Assembly: GCA_963971225.1 (NCBI GenBank)
Contig: OZ020267.1
Coordinates: 95,407,648-95,471,647, forward strand
Direction: 5' to 3'
Origin: Melieria omissa
Taxonomy: Eukaryota > Arthropoda > Insecta > Diptera > Ulidiidae
DNA: 64,000 bases
The position numbers and the translations under genes were made by a program. Under the pieces are notes generated by a model. The model was not told where the DNA came from. It ran no database searches and worked only from the letters and a program-made list of their open reading frames with translations. Below are positions 12,601 to 26,219 of this stretch, in pieces (position 1 is the stretch's first letter; the number at the start of each line of letters is the position of its first letter).

Positions 12601-15600
12601 CGGAAGCCAGTAAATTATTTCAAAACTCAAGTTGACAAATTTCAAAAAAGTTCTTCCTCTACGGCTATGCATTTGCTGTGTTCAAGTTTTATACATAAAT
12701 GCTAATTTGCGTTGCTATTTGAATTTGCCAAAATGAAGGAGCAAAATATACGAAAAGCAAAGACCCGAATATAATAAGTAAAATTATAATAAGAAAAATT
12801 AAAAGCAAAAAGGAAGAATAACCAACAACTGAAGTCGAGCACATTCAAACTCAAACTCTGCTGCTCGAACCGTATGCGTTGTGTGGTTACACTCACATAC
12901 TCTCACATAGCTCTTATATGTGTATTTGTGCTATGCTTGTGTGTGTGTACAAAGTACGTAAAAAGGTCAAAATTAGACAAACTTTTTACGACAGCGCAAA
13001 ACAAAAATTAACATAAACCAAGTCCCAGTTAGAGAGACGGCCTAACCGACTGATCCGTTGCACTAAAGGCGAGGCACTTATTTTTCTATTTATTTCCATT
13101 TGACCCCTTATTTAGAAATGAGAAAATAAGTACATTAATGATTAAAGTTTTGAAGGAAAATACTTTGAAATAACTTTTGATAGGTTAGCTTAAATTTTGT
13201 TGAGCATGAAACTTGTTGCTATGTCTTGAAGATACCGTAGCAGCGGCACAGATTTTCATAAATTTAAAGCGACATCTTCATAGCGCTAAACATTTGAAGA
13301 AAAGATATCCTACACTTTCCTAGGAATCTTTGTTTCAGTATGTAGCTTCTGCAGAAGTCTTGGTACAGCAATGCCCGTCTGTTAGGTAGTGTTCAGTTAT
13401 GATTCCGAAGCCACTGTCAGCTAAGTCCTCTATGGTTTTATGCGCCGTCACGCATCAACAGTGCATGTTGTATTCATCGGAGATCTCGTGTGTTAGGTAG
13501 AGTTTTTGAGCCCAAATATGCGCTTAGTATGTCTTTGTTTTCGACGTTGGGAGGCGGAAATCTTCAAAAGATACCGTCGCCCTACAGGACGTCGAATGCC
13601 GAATTTTTACCGACTAAAACCACCTCCTCCTTCTATTCCTGGAGATCACACTAACTTCGAGACAAGTTGCTGACTGGTTTCCTTAAACAGACGTAACACA
13701 AAGAAGTGGACGACTACAGCAATAACATTGCTGGTCCTATTCATAGAAACCCTAACAATACTAAGTTTCGCAACCATTTAAAAATAATAATATATTTGAT
13801 AAATATGACTACTTCGAATCAATAATATCTACTTCGACATACCTGTCGCGCCTACTTTAGGGCGTTACAAGTTTAGTACAAAAGTGACTTTGGCAAATTT
13901 TTCCACGCAGGTTACAAATAAAAATCGTATAAAAGAGGAGCGTGGAAAAATTTTTTAACATTTAGGTGGCATGCAGGCAATGTTAGTTATGCACTGGTAG
14001 CTCGCTGTTTGTCTGCCGCTCTATAAAACGTAGCGGAATATTATATACGAGTATGTGACTGGTTTCCGGATGCCAAGCAATCTTGTCGCACTGGCTGTGT
14101 GTTTGTGTGTTTGTCTGGGCATGACAAGACACGAGCTTCCGACTTCCGACGCGCATGTAGCTCAGCACATGAAAAATTCAGTTGGTATGTAAATTTTGTG
14201 CATTTTGTGTGTAAGCCAACGACTTGCCGCCAGCCACCAGGGAGCGCTTGGCTTTTTGGACAACGAGAACGAGGGTGCTGGGAGGGTACAGCGGGGCGCC
14301 GGCAGTAGTCAATTAAGTCGTATACATATCTTAGTTGCGGTAATGTCAAGTAAGTGCTATCAACACACACATGCACACTCAGAACCTCAGTTGGACCACA
14401 TTGGCGCACCGCACTTTTCTGTGGGTAACAGGTGGCAGTGGCGGAGCGCGCGTCCCACAAAACTGGGCAACTTGCCAGAATGCATAAACAACTGTCGCTT
14501 CAAAGCCAATTTCATTTAATTTGAAACTTTCGTTCGCCTACAATAAAACCAAAAATATTATTGAACAATGCAAATACAAAAACGGCAGGAAAAAACGTGC
14601 CACAACAATTACCATTATTTTATGGCCAACGAAATTAAATTTCTATTTTACGACTATCTCTAAATGCTAATATGGACGCTTGCCGCGTGCTCGCCAACTC
14701 ACAGCCATTTGTCTGTGTGTGTGTGCAGTCGCTCGTTTCGGATTTCAATTGGCTGTCATCGCCTTTCAGTAATCCTTTTTTTCTGACGGCTTTTTGTGTA
14801 ATCGCAGCTGCAAATACGGCCAAAGCTCGAAATGCTTCCACGCAGAGGCGTAGGTTAGTGTCGATTTGGAGAAACGTTTGAAATGCTTTAACATCGAATG
14901 TACATGAACACTTAAAGGACATGAATAGAATTGCGAAATTCTGGGTTTACTATAGATGAATTAATTTTAAGGAACTTTTTGGGTTCTTGATTATTTTTTT
15001 CTGGTTGTTCTAGCCTTTTTAGTCCCTTAATTCGTTATTTTTAATTAATTTTAAATTATTTTTAATTTAATTTTTATTATTTGATGTTTTTTTAATAGAA
15101 TTCAGATTGACCGCGGGTTTGTAATACAAAAATTAAAAGATGGAGCCACTATGAAAAATTACGTATTCTCATATGTTTATGTTCATAAATGATTAGTAAA
15201 ATAATCGATTAATTAATTAAAATAATCGATTAAGCAACTCATATCGGTTCACCGCCGGTTCATCCGTCCGTCTCTGCATCAAACAGAGAGTGGACAAAAA
15301 TAAGAAAAAAATTATCGCAGATTTTGATGAAAGTAGTATCATGTTAAAGCTGATTGTTTAATTAAGCTGGATCCGAAATACTTTATCGAACAATTATCGA
15401 GATTAGGAGATATAGCTTGTCAAAGTCGGATATATTTTTTCAGAAATGTATGAAGGGGAAAAATGAAAATGTATTGTTGTAGATAGGCCAATAGGCCAAC
15501 CAATTTCTTTTAATATTAAAACTGCATTGATAGGAGCGGGACCGCTGATCGGGTTTTCTTTGTTGAGAATGAATAATTTTTTTTGTACGAATTTTCAAAA

Positions 15601-16165
15601 ATGAATTTTTTTTATTAATGAATATTAAACAAAACCAAATTTAGAAAGGCATTTAAAATCAAATCGCGTGAAGTGGCGTAAATCCTTTTTATGACCTTTT
15701 TTAGATGGACGTTCTTCTCTTAAATCCGGAAAAAAAATTCTGCTTTTTTTTGCGCCTTTGGAAAATATTCATTTTTTTTCGAAACTACTAATGTTGATTT
15801 TTTTACAGAAATCGCTTGAGTCAAAATTGCAACCAAAATGTGTAACCCAGTCAATGCAACGAATTATGAATGTTTTTTATAAAAATAGCTTTGGTACGCC
15901 TATTCAACCCATTACGAGCCATATTATCCAATTTTGTCATTATTATGGAATTTGTTTGTTAAACTGTGATTTAATATATTCTAAAAAAAGAAGGAATGTC
16001 TAATTTTGAAGAATAATTTTTATAGTAGTAGCCTCGCCGTTATAAATTGAGCTGCATTGCATCTTCGTGGCTGTGTCATCTTCACGTTGAGCTCTGAGGA
16101 TATAAAAAAGTATTTCCTTTAACCAACTTCTACGCCCTCTTTCCACCCTTTAAAGACCTTTATAT
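9637..16165. other. Intronic DNA without recognised genes
   Basis: Mostly AT-rich. A GC-richer island spans about 11.36-12.2 kb, and another lies at 13.98-14.5 kb. GT and GTT microsatellites occur near 9926 and 10066. No coding exon or complete transposon is recognised, although parts of 15.2-16.1 kb look like old repeats. Confidence 0.4.
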
Positions 16166-16520
16166 TGAAACGAAGAGGCACTCTGTGCTGTGCATGAACG
16201 CTTTTCTAAGCATACTTTTAGGCATGCACTTTGAAGTACGGCAAATTTGGTATAATTCGCTTGGTATAGTCCGATATGGCAAGGATGGTTCTCGAAGAAA
16301 TGGGCTGTGCGAGAATGGTCGAGCGCTTTCCAATTGGAAGTTGCAAGAAACTTCGGCGCGATAAGAAAACTGGTATAAAAGCAGCAGTGTGCAGCGTAAT
16401 GGGTCGAGTCTGTGTTAAGCAAGCAAAGTGGTAACAAGTGTAGATACAAGCGAAGTGTAGATCTGTAAATAAAGTGATTGTTAGTTTTGACTACGTTTGC
16501 GCTTAATAATTGAAGTTACA
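16166..16520 (+). mobile_element. Solo LTR of a retrotransposon (Ty3/gypsy-like)
   Basis: The 355-bp segment starts TGAAAC and ends GTTACA (TG...CA) and is flanked by ATAT at 16162-16165 and 16521-16524, a 4-bp target duplication. Inside, in the right order, are a TATAAAA box at 16374-16380 and an AATAAA polyadenylation signal at 16468-16473, about 94 bp apart. That is the U3-R-U5 layout of an LTR. No primer-binding site or gag-pol follows, so it is a solo LTR left by recombination. ATAT target sites are typical of some insect Ty3/gypsy lineages; family assignment is inference. Confidence 0.65.
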
Positions 16521-17848
16521 ATATTTTATTTTCAAACACAATCAAAACGAACCTTGGGAAACTTGAGATTTTCGTAACAATATATAGTACACACAATTTT
16601 TAAACAATCCGTCCAAAACACAACGTCCGCCCATATAAGCTTCACCACCGCTTTCCCCCCTTTTAAGGTTGAAACGCTTTAGAAATCGTTTCTTTTTAAG
16701 GGTTGACTTTCTAAAATACAACTTTTGACCAACTTCCATCATTATAGCTCCAGCGCGTTGGGCTCGGTGATGATAAAATTATATGTAACCATATATATTC
16801 GATGTATAAAAACTACATACATATTTTATTGGAAACAAACAAAATTTTTGAAGTCAGCAGCCTAAAATGACAGGGACTGCACATTTTCAGCGAATTTCAC
16901 GTACTCCTATTTTTGCCCCAATTTTATATGGAGTCGAAGCACTGCAAGCCGGTTGGTTCACACGATAGCTTTTGAACACGATAGCTTTTGATCAGTTTAA
17001 AATTTAGTTTAGTTTGATTGTTCATATTCCTCCTATGGGTGTGGCATGCCCCTTGAACCCTCTATAGATTACACAAATCTATTTTGCATTGATGTCAAGT
17101 TTTCTTTAACATAAATTTCAGGTTTTTATTATAAGCTTTTCATTAATGTTTACTGCAAAAATGCATCGACATGTTAACCAAAACCCCGTTCTAGCAACGC
17201 ACATGTTCGCCACAAACACGCTCAGCCCTAATGCTGTTAGTGCTTTCACCCCTCTTCCTTTCGCTTTATTTGCTTTTTCAACCAATTCGCGCCTAAAATG
17301 CCGCCACACTCTATGAATTTTTGTGCACTTTGCACAACTACAATAAAAAAACCATCGCAATCGCAACAGCCATAGCGCCACCAAGAAAACTAGCAGCAGT
17401 CATGACTGTTGTCTGGCTGTCTAACTGTCCGCCTGCCTGTCTGTGCCTGTCAGCCAGCGGCCGCTTCAAAGCAATTTCCGACGCCCATTTTTTCCGTCGT
17501 TTCGCTTTTTTCCACCGCTGGCACGTTTGCTGCCTTCAGTGTTGCTCGTTTGGCTTTCTTTCTGTATTTTTTGCTTTTGTGCGCTGCATTTTTTATTACG
17601 CTCAATTTTGGGCCTGCAATGCAATTTTCAGCTGCATATCCTGTGGTTTCTCCACTGACTGCCGTCTCGCCGTTCGGCTCTGTCGACACACACACACACA
17701 ACCACACAGAGCGCAACCGGGGAGAAAATCAACATTACGCCTTTTTGTAGTTGCTTGAAAAGTGCATTTTAATCCGCAGCACATGCCGCACAGTGGGCAG
17801 CCGCCAGTCGTTGCATACACACTTACACATATGCACAGGAATACTTAC
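16521..17848. other. Intronic DNA without recognised genes
   Basis: 16.5-17.1 kb is AT-rich. 17.12-17.85 kb is GC-richer with a CA microsatellite near 17686-17701. ORFs on both strands overlap without recognisable domains. Confidence 0.4.
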
Positions 17849-17921
17849 CATATGTTGGTGTTGGTGTGCGCAGGGCCGGCAGTTCATGGCTTAAACAGCG
17901 GACGTAGTTTTTAAGTAGCAT
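17849..17921 (-). CDS. Candidate first coding exon of an unidentified minus-strand gene
   Basis: On the minus strand an ATG at 17921 in favourable context (CACCAAATG) opens 24 codons plus one base, running into a perfect donor, ATG|GTAAGTATT, at 17849/17848. The peptide begins MLLKNYVRCLSHELPALR and ends TPTPTYG. The same frame is open for 25 codons upstream to a TAA, so the ATG is the first possible start. I do not recognise the peptide and see no matching acceptor and second exon. If real, the gene would run leftwards and lie inside the DPP-like intron on the opposite strand. A chance donor is possible, since other GTAAGT sites in the window follow open frames by chance. Confidence 0.27.
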
Positions 17922-20364
17922 TTGGTGTGGTTTGTGCGAGGAAAGTTTTGAGTTGTCTTCGGCTGCCAAGGTTGGGTGGAAGAGGCGGCTGTTTTAGGCT
18001 GTTCTGCTTAAGGATATTTTTCGTAGCCATTAAAAGTTAATAGAGATTCGCTTTAAAATTAAACGTTCAATAATTTCATGCTGCCGCAGGCTAATTTGAT
18101 GGGTCTTCTGAGCAACGTGATGAAGCGGTGGGGGTATGACTGAAGCAGGGAAGCTTAACTTTTCCGCCGTATTTTTTAAAACACAACGTCAGCGCGTTGC
18201 GGGAAATATTTCGATACGCTATAAATTTGGGCAAACCTTGCATTAGCATTAGCGCCTCTCAATCTCTTACTGCATAAGCCAACGCGCTGCTCGACTGTGG
18301 CTATTATTCAGCTGGTATGTGGGCAAACACTTCATTGATTTGAGTATTTATGCCGCACAGCCATCAGCAGCGCATCATGTTTCACTTAAGTGCACGCCAC
18401 GCCACCCACACTAATGCACTCATACTCCCATGTATAGATGGGATATAGCGTGTGCGTGTGTGTGAGAGCATATTAAAACTTGTGTTTGTGTGTGCGTTTG
18501 TGCGCACAAATGCATTATCGCTCCTCATACATCTTTTGGCGGATTTGTTTGTCGCTGCTGTTGCTCCCTTTTGCTGTTATTTATCTCGCTGACATGCTGC
18601 GCTGTTTGCTTCACTGCTTTTCAACTCCGGCTGGCGGCGGTGGCCACTCCTGGCAGTGTGCTTTGAACAGCAGCCAGCGCCTCATTTACCACTTCTTATT
18701 ACGCGCCGCCGTCAGCGCCACAGCGCTTTGCATGCACAGGGCACACAAACACGAACACAGCCACTCACACTCACACACGCATATCGCATTTGCTGCGGCT
18801 GCTGCTAAGTGCATCACTTGCCTCATTTAGATCCCTCCCTGACCCCTTAGCTGCTGTGTATGTAACACAATGCAACAATATGAACAATAACAGCGGGATG
18901 GAGCATGTCTGCACTGGTCTTGACCGATCTGTTTGCACGCTATATCCGTCGACTGCTTAGCTTGTCCGTGAAAAGATTAAAGTGTGAAGAGGTCATTGAG
19001 AAGATTTACTTATGTACGCGTGGATAAGTTGATTGATGTTCGTAATTTTAATGACAGTTCTAAGTGCATTAAGGTCGGATTGGCAGCTTTTTACAAATAA
19101 TTAGTTTACTACCAGCACTGTGCTATTGACTCCTGGGATTGGAATACCCGAGTGTTCTATTTGGAGCTGGTTAAGTCCTGTTTCGAACAACTCTTTGCCT
19201 TGTGATGCAACAAGCCAGTCAATGAGTAAAAGTGGTTTTGTTAAAATTAAACAAACCCAAACCTGACTGAAGCGTGAGAAAAATATTAACGGTACACTTT
19301 GATAGACTGATTGAAGTTTATTACACTTTGAGATAGTTTGATTTATTTATCTTGATTATTTCAAAAAAATTTAGTCATTCTGAAATCACTGTTAGTTTAC
19401 AATTAAGAAAAAATTGCCAGTGGACTTTTTCAAACATACCACCTTTATGATTCTTTATAGCCTCAGCTTTACGAATACATTTTTGAACTTTACTATAAAA
19501 ATTAAAATTAACTGTTATTTTGTGCCTTTTATCATTTCATGCAAAAATAACTGTTACTTTTGACTTTTATTTTATCGGCCAAAAATAACAGTTTGTAATC
19601 TATAGTTGAATACCTGTAAGATGTTATACGGTGGAAACACTGTACCTATAAACTCATTTACGATTGCGATTACTCTTGAAATCGAAGAGCAAGCCAACAG
19701 GACATCAGAGAAATAAAAACGAAAACATCGAGGTCCTTGGGCGCGGTATTCCCCAAAAAGTATTAAATAAAAGTTATTTATTTTGTTCGACTTTTATTTT
19801 TTCGGTCAAATATATCAGGAAATTTGAATTTTTTCTCAGTGACGAAAAAAATGGTATCAATAGTTTTTTAGTCGGTCGGTTTATTTTTCCTGGTCTTTTT
19901 GTTGGGAAAAATGAAAGTTAAAAGATAACAGTTAAAATCTGACTAACCGGTACGGTCCCTGATTCTTATGTAACTCAACAAAGGAGAAGAACTCCTGGCG
20001 TAATTAACCCCTTCGACCCCGAACTTTACCCTGTGTTCCGATATTCCTTTTTGGTATTTAAATCATGAAACACTTACCTAAGAAATGTGCACACGACATT
20101 TAAAGTCGCCACGTCTCTTTGTTAGAGTTCTAGAACTTGTTTACTTTTGAACAATTTTAGCTTAAAACGGGCTAAACAAATTTTGTATCAATATTTTTTA
20201 ATTACAGAAAACTTATTTAATATTTATGGAATAATACAAAATTATAATTGTTTGATTTTATTTAACCATTATTAAAGAAACAGGGTTTTGATCAAACGCG
20301 CCCAATTCGTAGACTTTATATAGAACACAAACTTTCCTTGGTATCGCTGTCAATTATTGGAAAT
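17922..20364. other. Intronic DNA with microsatellite-rich island and an old repeat
   Basis: 17.92-18.85 kb is GC-richer with GT/CA tracts (near 18450-18500 and 18745-18785). 19.5-19.95 kb carries repeated TAACTGTTA / ACTTTTATTTT-TCGG-CAAA motifs suggesting a decayed element. No gene recognised. Confidence 0.4.
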
Positions 20365-20377
20365 TATTTTGGGGATA

Positions 20378-20782
20378 GGTTAGGTTAGGTTAGGTTGCGG
20401 TGGCTGCCTCTGTGTGAGACACACTTAGGCCTCTTAACGGGCCCGTTGTGATACCACAGATTTCACCCGTTTGAAATGTGTATGCAACACTGTTTTTCCA
20501 ACATGTGATACAACACATATTTCAAACGGATGGGGAAAGGGAGGGAGGGGACCTACAGTTTAACGCCGAATCCGAACGGTGATTGGCAGTTTTTCTTTCA
20601 TACTTGGAGGTTTTGCCATTGCCTGCCAAGAGCGCACTTGTGCGATTCTTGTAATTCCCATTCCCTTCATGTGGATAGCGATAGAAGTAGATGAGTGTTT
20701 TTTCTAGCCCAAGCCAGGAATCGAACCCGGGGCGCTCGGTATGAGAAGCCAGCGCACTACCCGCTGAGCTATCGAGGCCGAC
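20378..20782 (-). mobile_element. tRNA-derived SINE with perfect 13-bp target-site duplication
   Basis: The 405-bp element is bounded by identical TATTTTGGGGATA copies at 20365-20377 and 20783-20795. On the minus strand the 5' head is tRNA-like: A box TAGCTCAGCGGG (20771-20760) and B box GGTTCGATTCC (20727-20717), the internal RNA polymerase III promoter. The body is unrelated to tRNA. The 3' end, at the left edge, is (CCTAA)n-like, i.e. TTAGG repeats on the plus strand at 20378-20395, instead of poly(A). The anticodon arm does not fold well, so this is not a working tRNA gene. The perfect duplication suggests a fairly recent LINE-mediated insertion. Confidence 0.82.
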
Positions 20783-20795
20783 TATTTTGGGGATA

Positions 20796-23700
20796 ACAGT
20801 AAAATTTTTGTAATTTGCTTTGAATTCTTTGAATTACTTGGTAGGTCATTCGTATTTTCAACGATGTCAAAAAAGTCACATATGAACTCTTCCAAATATG
20901 AATGAACAATGAAATTGCAGGTTTCTTCACATTTTGGTTAGTCCTTTTCGTAGATAATAGATAAATGAATGTGTCATAGATGAATTGGAAAACATGTAAA
21001 TAGGCTGACGTTGTTGTAGATTAAGCAAAATTTAATGGGAAGAATCAAACTGAGATTCCTATGAACCAAAAGCAAGAATTGGATCATCTAAATATGGATT
21101 GTTATGGATGGGATTTTTGGATTAGTAAAAAAAAAAGAAGACTGTGAACGTGAAGTACATTGTGCCAAACCTAGTTTCTAAAAGCCATCAGAAAGCCCTA
21201 GTCCGTAAAATTCTGATTATGGATCCCAGTAAATTAAAATAAATTAAATGCTGTTAAATTGAGTGAAGGATGTGGCGGATAAATATAAGCGCAATTGAAT
21301 GGTTACGTAACAGCAAAAATATACAAATAAAAAAAATAATTTACTGTTTAGTGACAAGACGAATGAATATGTGTACATGAGAAAATAATTGAAAATCCGA
21401 ACAACCATTCAGTAGGATCAACGCTTAACATTACACTGCAAATTATTCCATAACTTTGTTCAGTCCTTTTATTTAATCACCGAAACTTTGTCCCAATGCG
21501 AAAATGCAACAATGTGTAGCGCCCTAAAAAAATTCGATAAGCTTTGGCATAAAGTACACTTGCTGAAAGTTTTCTGCTCTCTTTGTATTTGTTGTTGTTA
21601 TTGTTGATATTTTTTGGTTTGCATACAACGCAACTAACGCATTATCCATTCGGGCTCCATTTTCATTATTTGCGGTTAAACGGAGAAGTTCGCATTACAA
21701 CGCCAGCAGCAGAGGCACCACCGAAAACAGCAGCAAAAACTAAGGCCAGCAGCGTCAAGTTAACTGCTGAAAAAGTTAACGCCAGTCCATTGCTGAGAAG
21801 CCTCTGTCCGTGCGCGCGCCGCAGCTGTCTCGCTTCATGCATTTTCATATTCTTTTGCTGTTGTTTTTCCTTCAGCTGTGTTGAACTTATTTTACTTTTA
21901 GTTTTCCTTATGTGTTGCTGTGCCCATTGTTGGCGCTGCTCGCTGCTGGCCACACTTCAGCGGCAGCGTCAGGCAAGGACTCCTCTGCCATTGTTGTTGT
22001 CCGTCCGCGCATTGTAGTCTAGTTGCCCGATGAGTACGAAAATAAGCGAAAGAGCGCCAGCGAGCAGCGGGATCGAGTGTGTGCAAGTGCTTGTGTGTGT
22101 GTGTAGAGGACACCACAAGTTGTTGCATTGTCTATTTTCGTATATCTTTCGCTTTGCATACTTTTCGGCGCGCACGCAAAATGACACTTTCATTGCAGTG
22201 CTGTTGCTGCTGCCGCTGCCGCTGCTGTCAGTGTCATTTGCCACTGCCACTGTTCGTTGCTGCTGACAGTATGTCGGTGTGTGCGCGCGTGCCCTCTGCA
22301 GATTTTACAGTCGAGGTGACAGCGTCGTTTGGGGCATAGAGTTGTCAAAACTGCTGAAGAAAAAGTGGAAAACTGAGCGCCAGAGAAAGTAAAACACTTC
22401 AAGCGCAGTTAAGTGTGATGCATCCTGCTGCTTGTTTTGTTTGCAGCAGATTTTAATAAATTTTAATGGCACAATGGCAGTGCATACTTTCGGGCGTTGC
22501 ATGAAGAGACGACGCATGCACGCAAAGTTTCGAGTGGATTTTGCAGATAAATGGTTGCAGTTTTTTGTCGACTGTCAGAGTAGTTCGTGTAATAAAATTA
22601 AGTGAAATGAATTTGTCGCATGACAAGAAAAGCCCCAAAGGAAGTGAAATGAATTGTGGACTTGTGCAAAAATATACGAAGATTCGATAGTTTCAGTTTG
22701 ATTTATTATTACTTATTATTATTATTTTTTATTTTTAACTAGGTAATTTTAATTAAGAAAACATTTTTTGTTAATTTATTAAATTTTTTTTTGAATTTAA
22801 ACTATGTACTATGTACATATGTAAATGAAAATGTAAATATGTGGGAATGTTTCAACTGTGTATCAACCTATGCGAATACATACACCGCGATGCTTGGAGA
22901 ACAGGAACACAGAGGTTGTTCGTGAAGATATCCGTGAAAGCTCTGGGACCTCCTTTCGACTCCGTTTGTCACAATTGAACGGCCCGAAAACCACTTAATT
23001 TGAAGAAAAGGGTTATGTTATGAAGAAAGATTTGCATTTGTTTGCAATTGGTTCAACGTTTGTTGCCTCTGGATAAGCCTGAAAAAAATGTTCTAAAGAC
23101 AATGTTCCCTCAAAGTTTCATCTCCAACCCAGATACGTGGGATCCACAACTTTATGCTGATTTCAAAGTATGATTTCAATTAACATTCGATATTCTTACT
23201 GTCAGAAGTTTGCCATTTCACCGACAGAAGATTGTGTTTTTCTATATTTTGTTGAGTTGAAACCGCGAGGTTTTGACCTTAAAACTGTTGACCGCATCAC
23301 TAAGCCATGCGGCTGCTGTGTTGTCTCTCTGAAGGTGTCGTCTCCTTTAACTGGATCTATAACTTGACAAATTGATAAATATTTGAAAAACCAAGTGATC
23401 GCATAAATTAATTAAAATGCAGCAATATTTATTTACTGAGCTTAAACTTTCTTTTCAGTTCACAAATAATGGCTGAGTCCTTAAATTCGATGACGGCACC
23501 GTTGTCGTTTGTCATTCTTTATGTTTGCTTCACTATCGCTTGAAATCACTGAACGCAATTTGCTTTTCTCCTCCCTGCAGCCTTCCGCCGCTATTCAATT
23601 ACCAGAAGGCGGCACATAAATTGTGATCTGCTGTCGCTGTTAGCAAGAACATGAATACGCAAATACGGCGCATAATAAAAATTAATTCTAAGCGAACTCG

Positions 23701-26218
23701 CACAATGAAAGAAGGAGAACAATCCAAAAATAAATAAAATAAAAATCGTAAAAACCAGTAGAGCAGACAAAACTGTGCGGCAAACGTGCAAAGTCATTGC
23801 CATTTCTGTTGTGCCTTTGGGCAAACTTCCTTTCGAAATTCGGTGTATGTATGTATGTGACTGTTTCTGTTTGTGTGTGCGTCGTATGTAAAAAGTCAAT
23901 AAAGTAGTGTAACAAAACAAAAAACCGACGCGTGAAATAAAACAGCGCATAGCGAAAAAATGTACAAATATCAGGACGCCGCCAACAAAATGCCGACTTC
24001 GCCGTGAAAACGCTTCAGTAATTTTTATTGCCCACCAACAATGCAAACAAAATGTTTTGAATGTTTCGACTGTTTCGACTGTTCTGCCGCTTTACGTTTT
24101 CTCTTCATTTCGCAAGCTTCGTCTGCGTTCTTTCTTGTGATTTTTATGGCTGAAAATTTTTACCAACCACACTGTCACACTGTTTATTTACTTTTTGTTT
24201 TTTAAATTTAACTACACGCAGAGCCGCTTTGCGTTCTGTTCGTGTTCAGGTTTGCGTTTCGTTTTGGACGCCTTCGTGTTTACCTTCTTTGCGTTTTCTC
24301 TGTGCCACTTAAGTTGATCAAGTGTGGCAGCACAGCCACCGTCAGCTGCCTGCGCGCTCATTACAACCGCCTACGTTACGCGGCGCGGCGCCTTTCAGTA
24401 GGCAACACATTTGCCTTTAAAGCAAAATTTGTTGTTTTTGTTTGTGTTATGATTATTGTTAGTGTTGGTTGTCAGTGTTGCTGCCGGCAATGCCAAATAT
24501 GTGCTTGGATTGCCGTCTTTATGGCGTTTAGGTTATTTACTTGGCCTAAGCTTTCATGTGGAAATTATTTAGAAGATTTTTTTTGCTTATTTCTTCAGCT
24601 GGAAGTGGAACGACTCATTGTGGCAATTGCAATGGCAATGCAATGATGGTCATGACAATTTGCAGGAGAGTGGAATTAGTGTTGAAATTAGACGGAATGT
24701 TAGTGCAAAGAATAAATGAATGAAGCGAATGGTGAAAGGGGACGGCGCTGGCGCGGGAATTCCAAGCATAAGTAGAACGCAATTTACGGGTTAGATGTGA
24801 GGCCAAGTCATTAGAAGTGCTGCTAAGTGGTCGAATGTATTGTCAGCGAAAATTCCACAGACACACTCGCATACACATATAAAACGGCACACCCAGACAG
24901 ACTGGCAGCGGGACTTGATCAAATAATGAAGACTATAAGTTAGGGGTTAGTAGCATTGTAGGATTTTGCAAAAATAATTTTTTTTGTTTTTTGGCTTAAA
25001 CAGTACTTTGGAGTCACAAAAACAATATCCATTTGTTGTTATAGTCAAAAACAGATTTTTTTAACAGATTCAAGTCCCAAGTGCTCACAAAGCTTCATAC
25101 GCATTCTTTTCGAAATCACTTATTGCAAACTTTCTAAAAAAAAAGATTCAGAAGAAACTCCTTTTCGAGAAATTCAATGACCCCTTTAGGTGTTAAAACA
25201 AAAAGCTGGTTTATAAGACAACGCTGCCCTTTTTGAATAAATATTATAAAAAAAAAGATTTTTCCTATCTAAATAAATAAATCTTGTTACTTTTACATAG
25301 CTGCGAAATAAATTGTCAAATTTAGGCTTATTTTTCTGTCGCTAAAGTGGTCTTGTCCCTTGAGTAGAAGAAACGGATGACGCGTAACAGCAACAAAAGT
25401 GGTGCTGGCCGGGACCAGCTAGAAGTGGGAGCTGGTTGGGGAGTTGTTGGGGGCACAAGGTTTTCACAAGCGAATGTCACAAAAGATTTTCATATCTTAA
25501 TAATGCACGAGGCATTTGCAGGCAGCAAAAGTAGACAAAATATATAAAGCAGATTAGGCAAAGTTTTATTGAGTTGAGCGCTGGCAGATATTGGAGTGGG
25601 TATCTATTTTTAACGTACAGTTTTATCAACAACAAATTAAGTTAAATGTCGAGTCGTTAGGAATTTCTTAACTTGTGTGCTATTCCCCGCTAAGTATTTA
25701 GTTGAAAACTACCAAACTCAGTCGTATTTGTCACGCTGTCTGCCTGGCCCGCCATGGTGGCTCCCTAAAACCGTTACTTACACGCACAAACAACAAGAAC
25801 TATAACTTTAAACACAAGCGTGAACACAAACACAACTACCAGAACCACAACTGTAGCAACAACTAACATAAATAATATCAGGCAGAATTATAACCAGTTT
25901 GCGTGCTCATCGCACATTCGAATTTTGGAAGAAATTAAAACGAAAAGAAAGCATGAGGCCATTGCACAACGAATCAACTAATAAAAACAGCACAAATAAA
26001 CTAACATTAACCACTACAAGCATAAATACGAGACAATAAAAATACAATCAAGTCAAAATGCAGTTTTGTGGTAAAACAAGATTAGAGAAACGTGAGATGG
26101 GACACATGCGGCAAATTCGTTCCTCGCTTTGCAAATCTAAACAAAGGTTTACGCTCGCTAGAATTGGCATGTTTTTTAACATTTTGCAGTGGGCTGAATT
26201 CGAATTTATTGTAAGTTT
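20796..26218. other. Intronic DNA without recognised genes
   Basis: 21.48-22.6 kb is a GC-richer island with a GCT/GTT run at 22198-22229. 24.1-24.65 kb is similar, including a TTCGACTG doublet near 24065. The remainder is AT-rich. Many short frames exist on both strands; none shows a domain. Confidence 0.4.
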
Positions 26219-26219
26219 T

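Noticed and set aside
20700..20782. tRNA gene on the minus strand
   Set aside because: A and B boxes are present but stems do not pair, and perfect duplications bound a 405-bp SINE that includes this head.
26171..26212. ATG, 14 codons, then GTAAGT in phase 0
   Set aside because: AT-rich sequence beside a mariner relic; useful only as an example of the background rate of such combinations.
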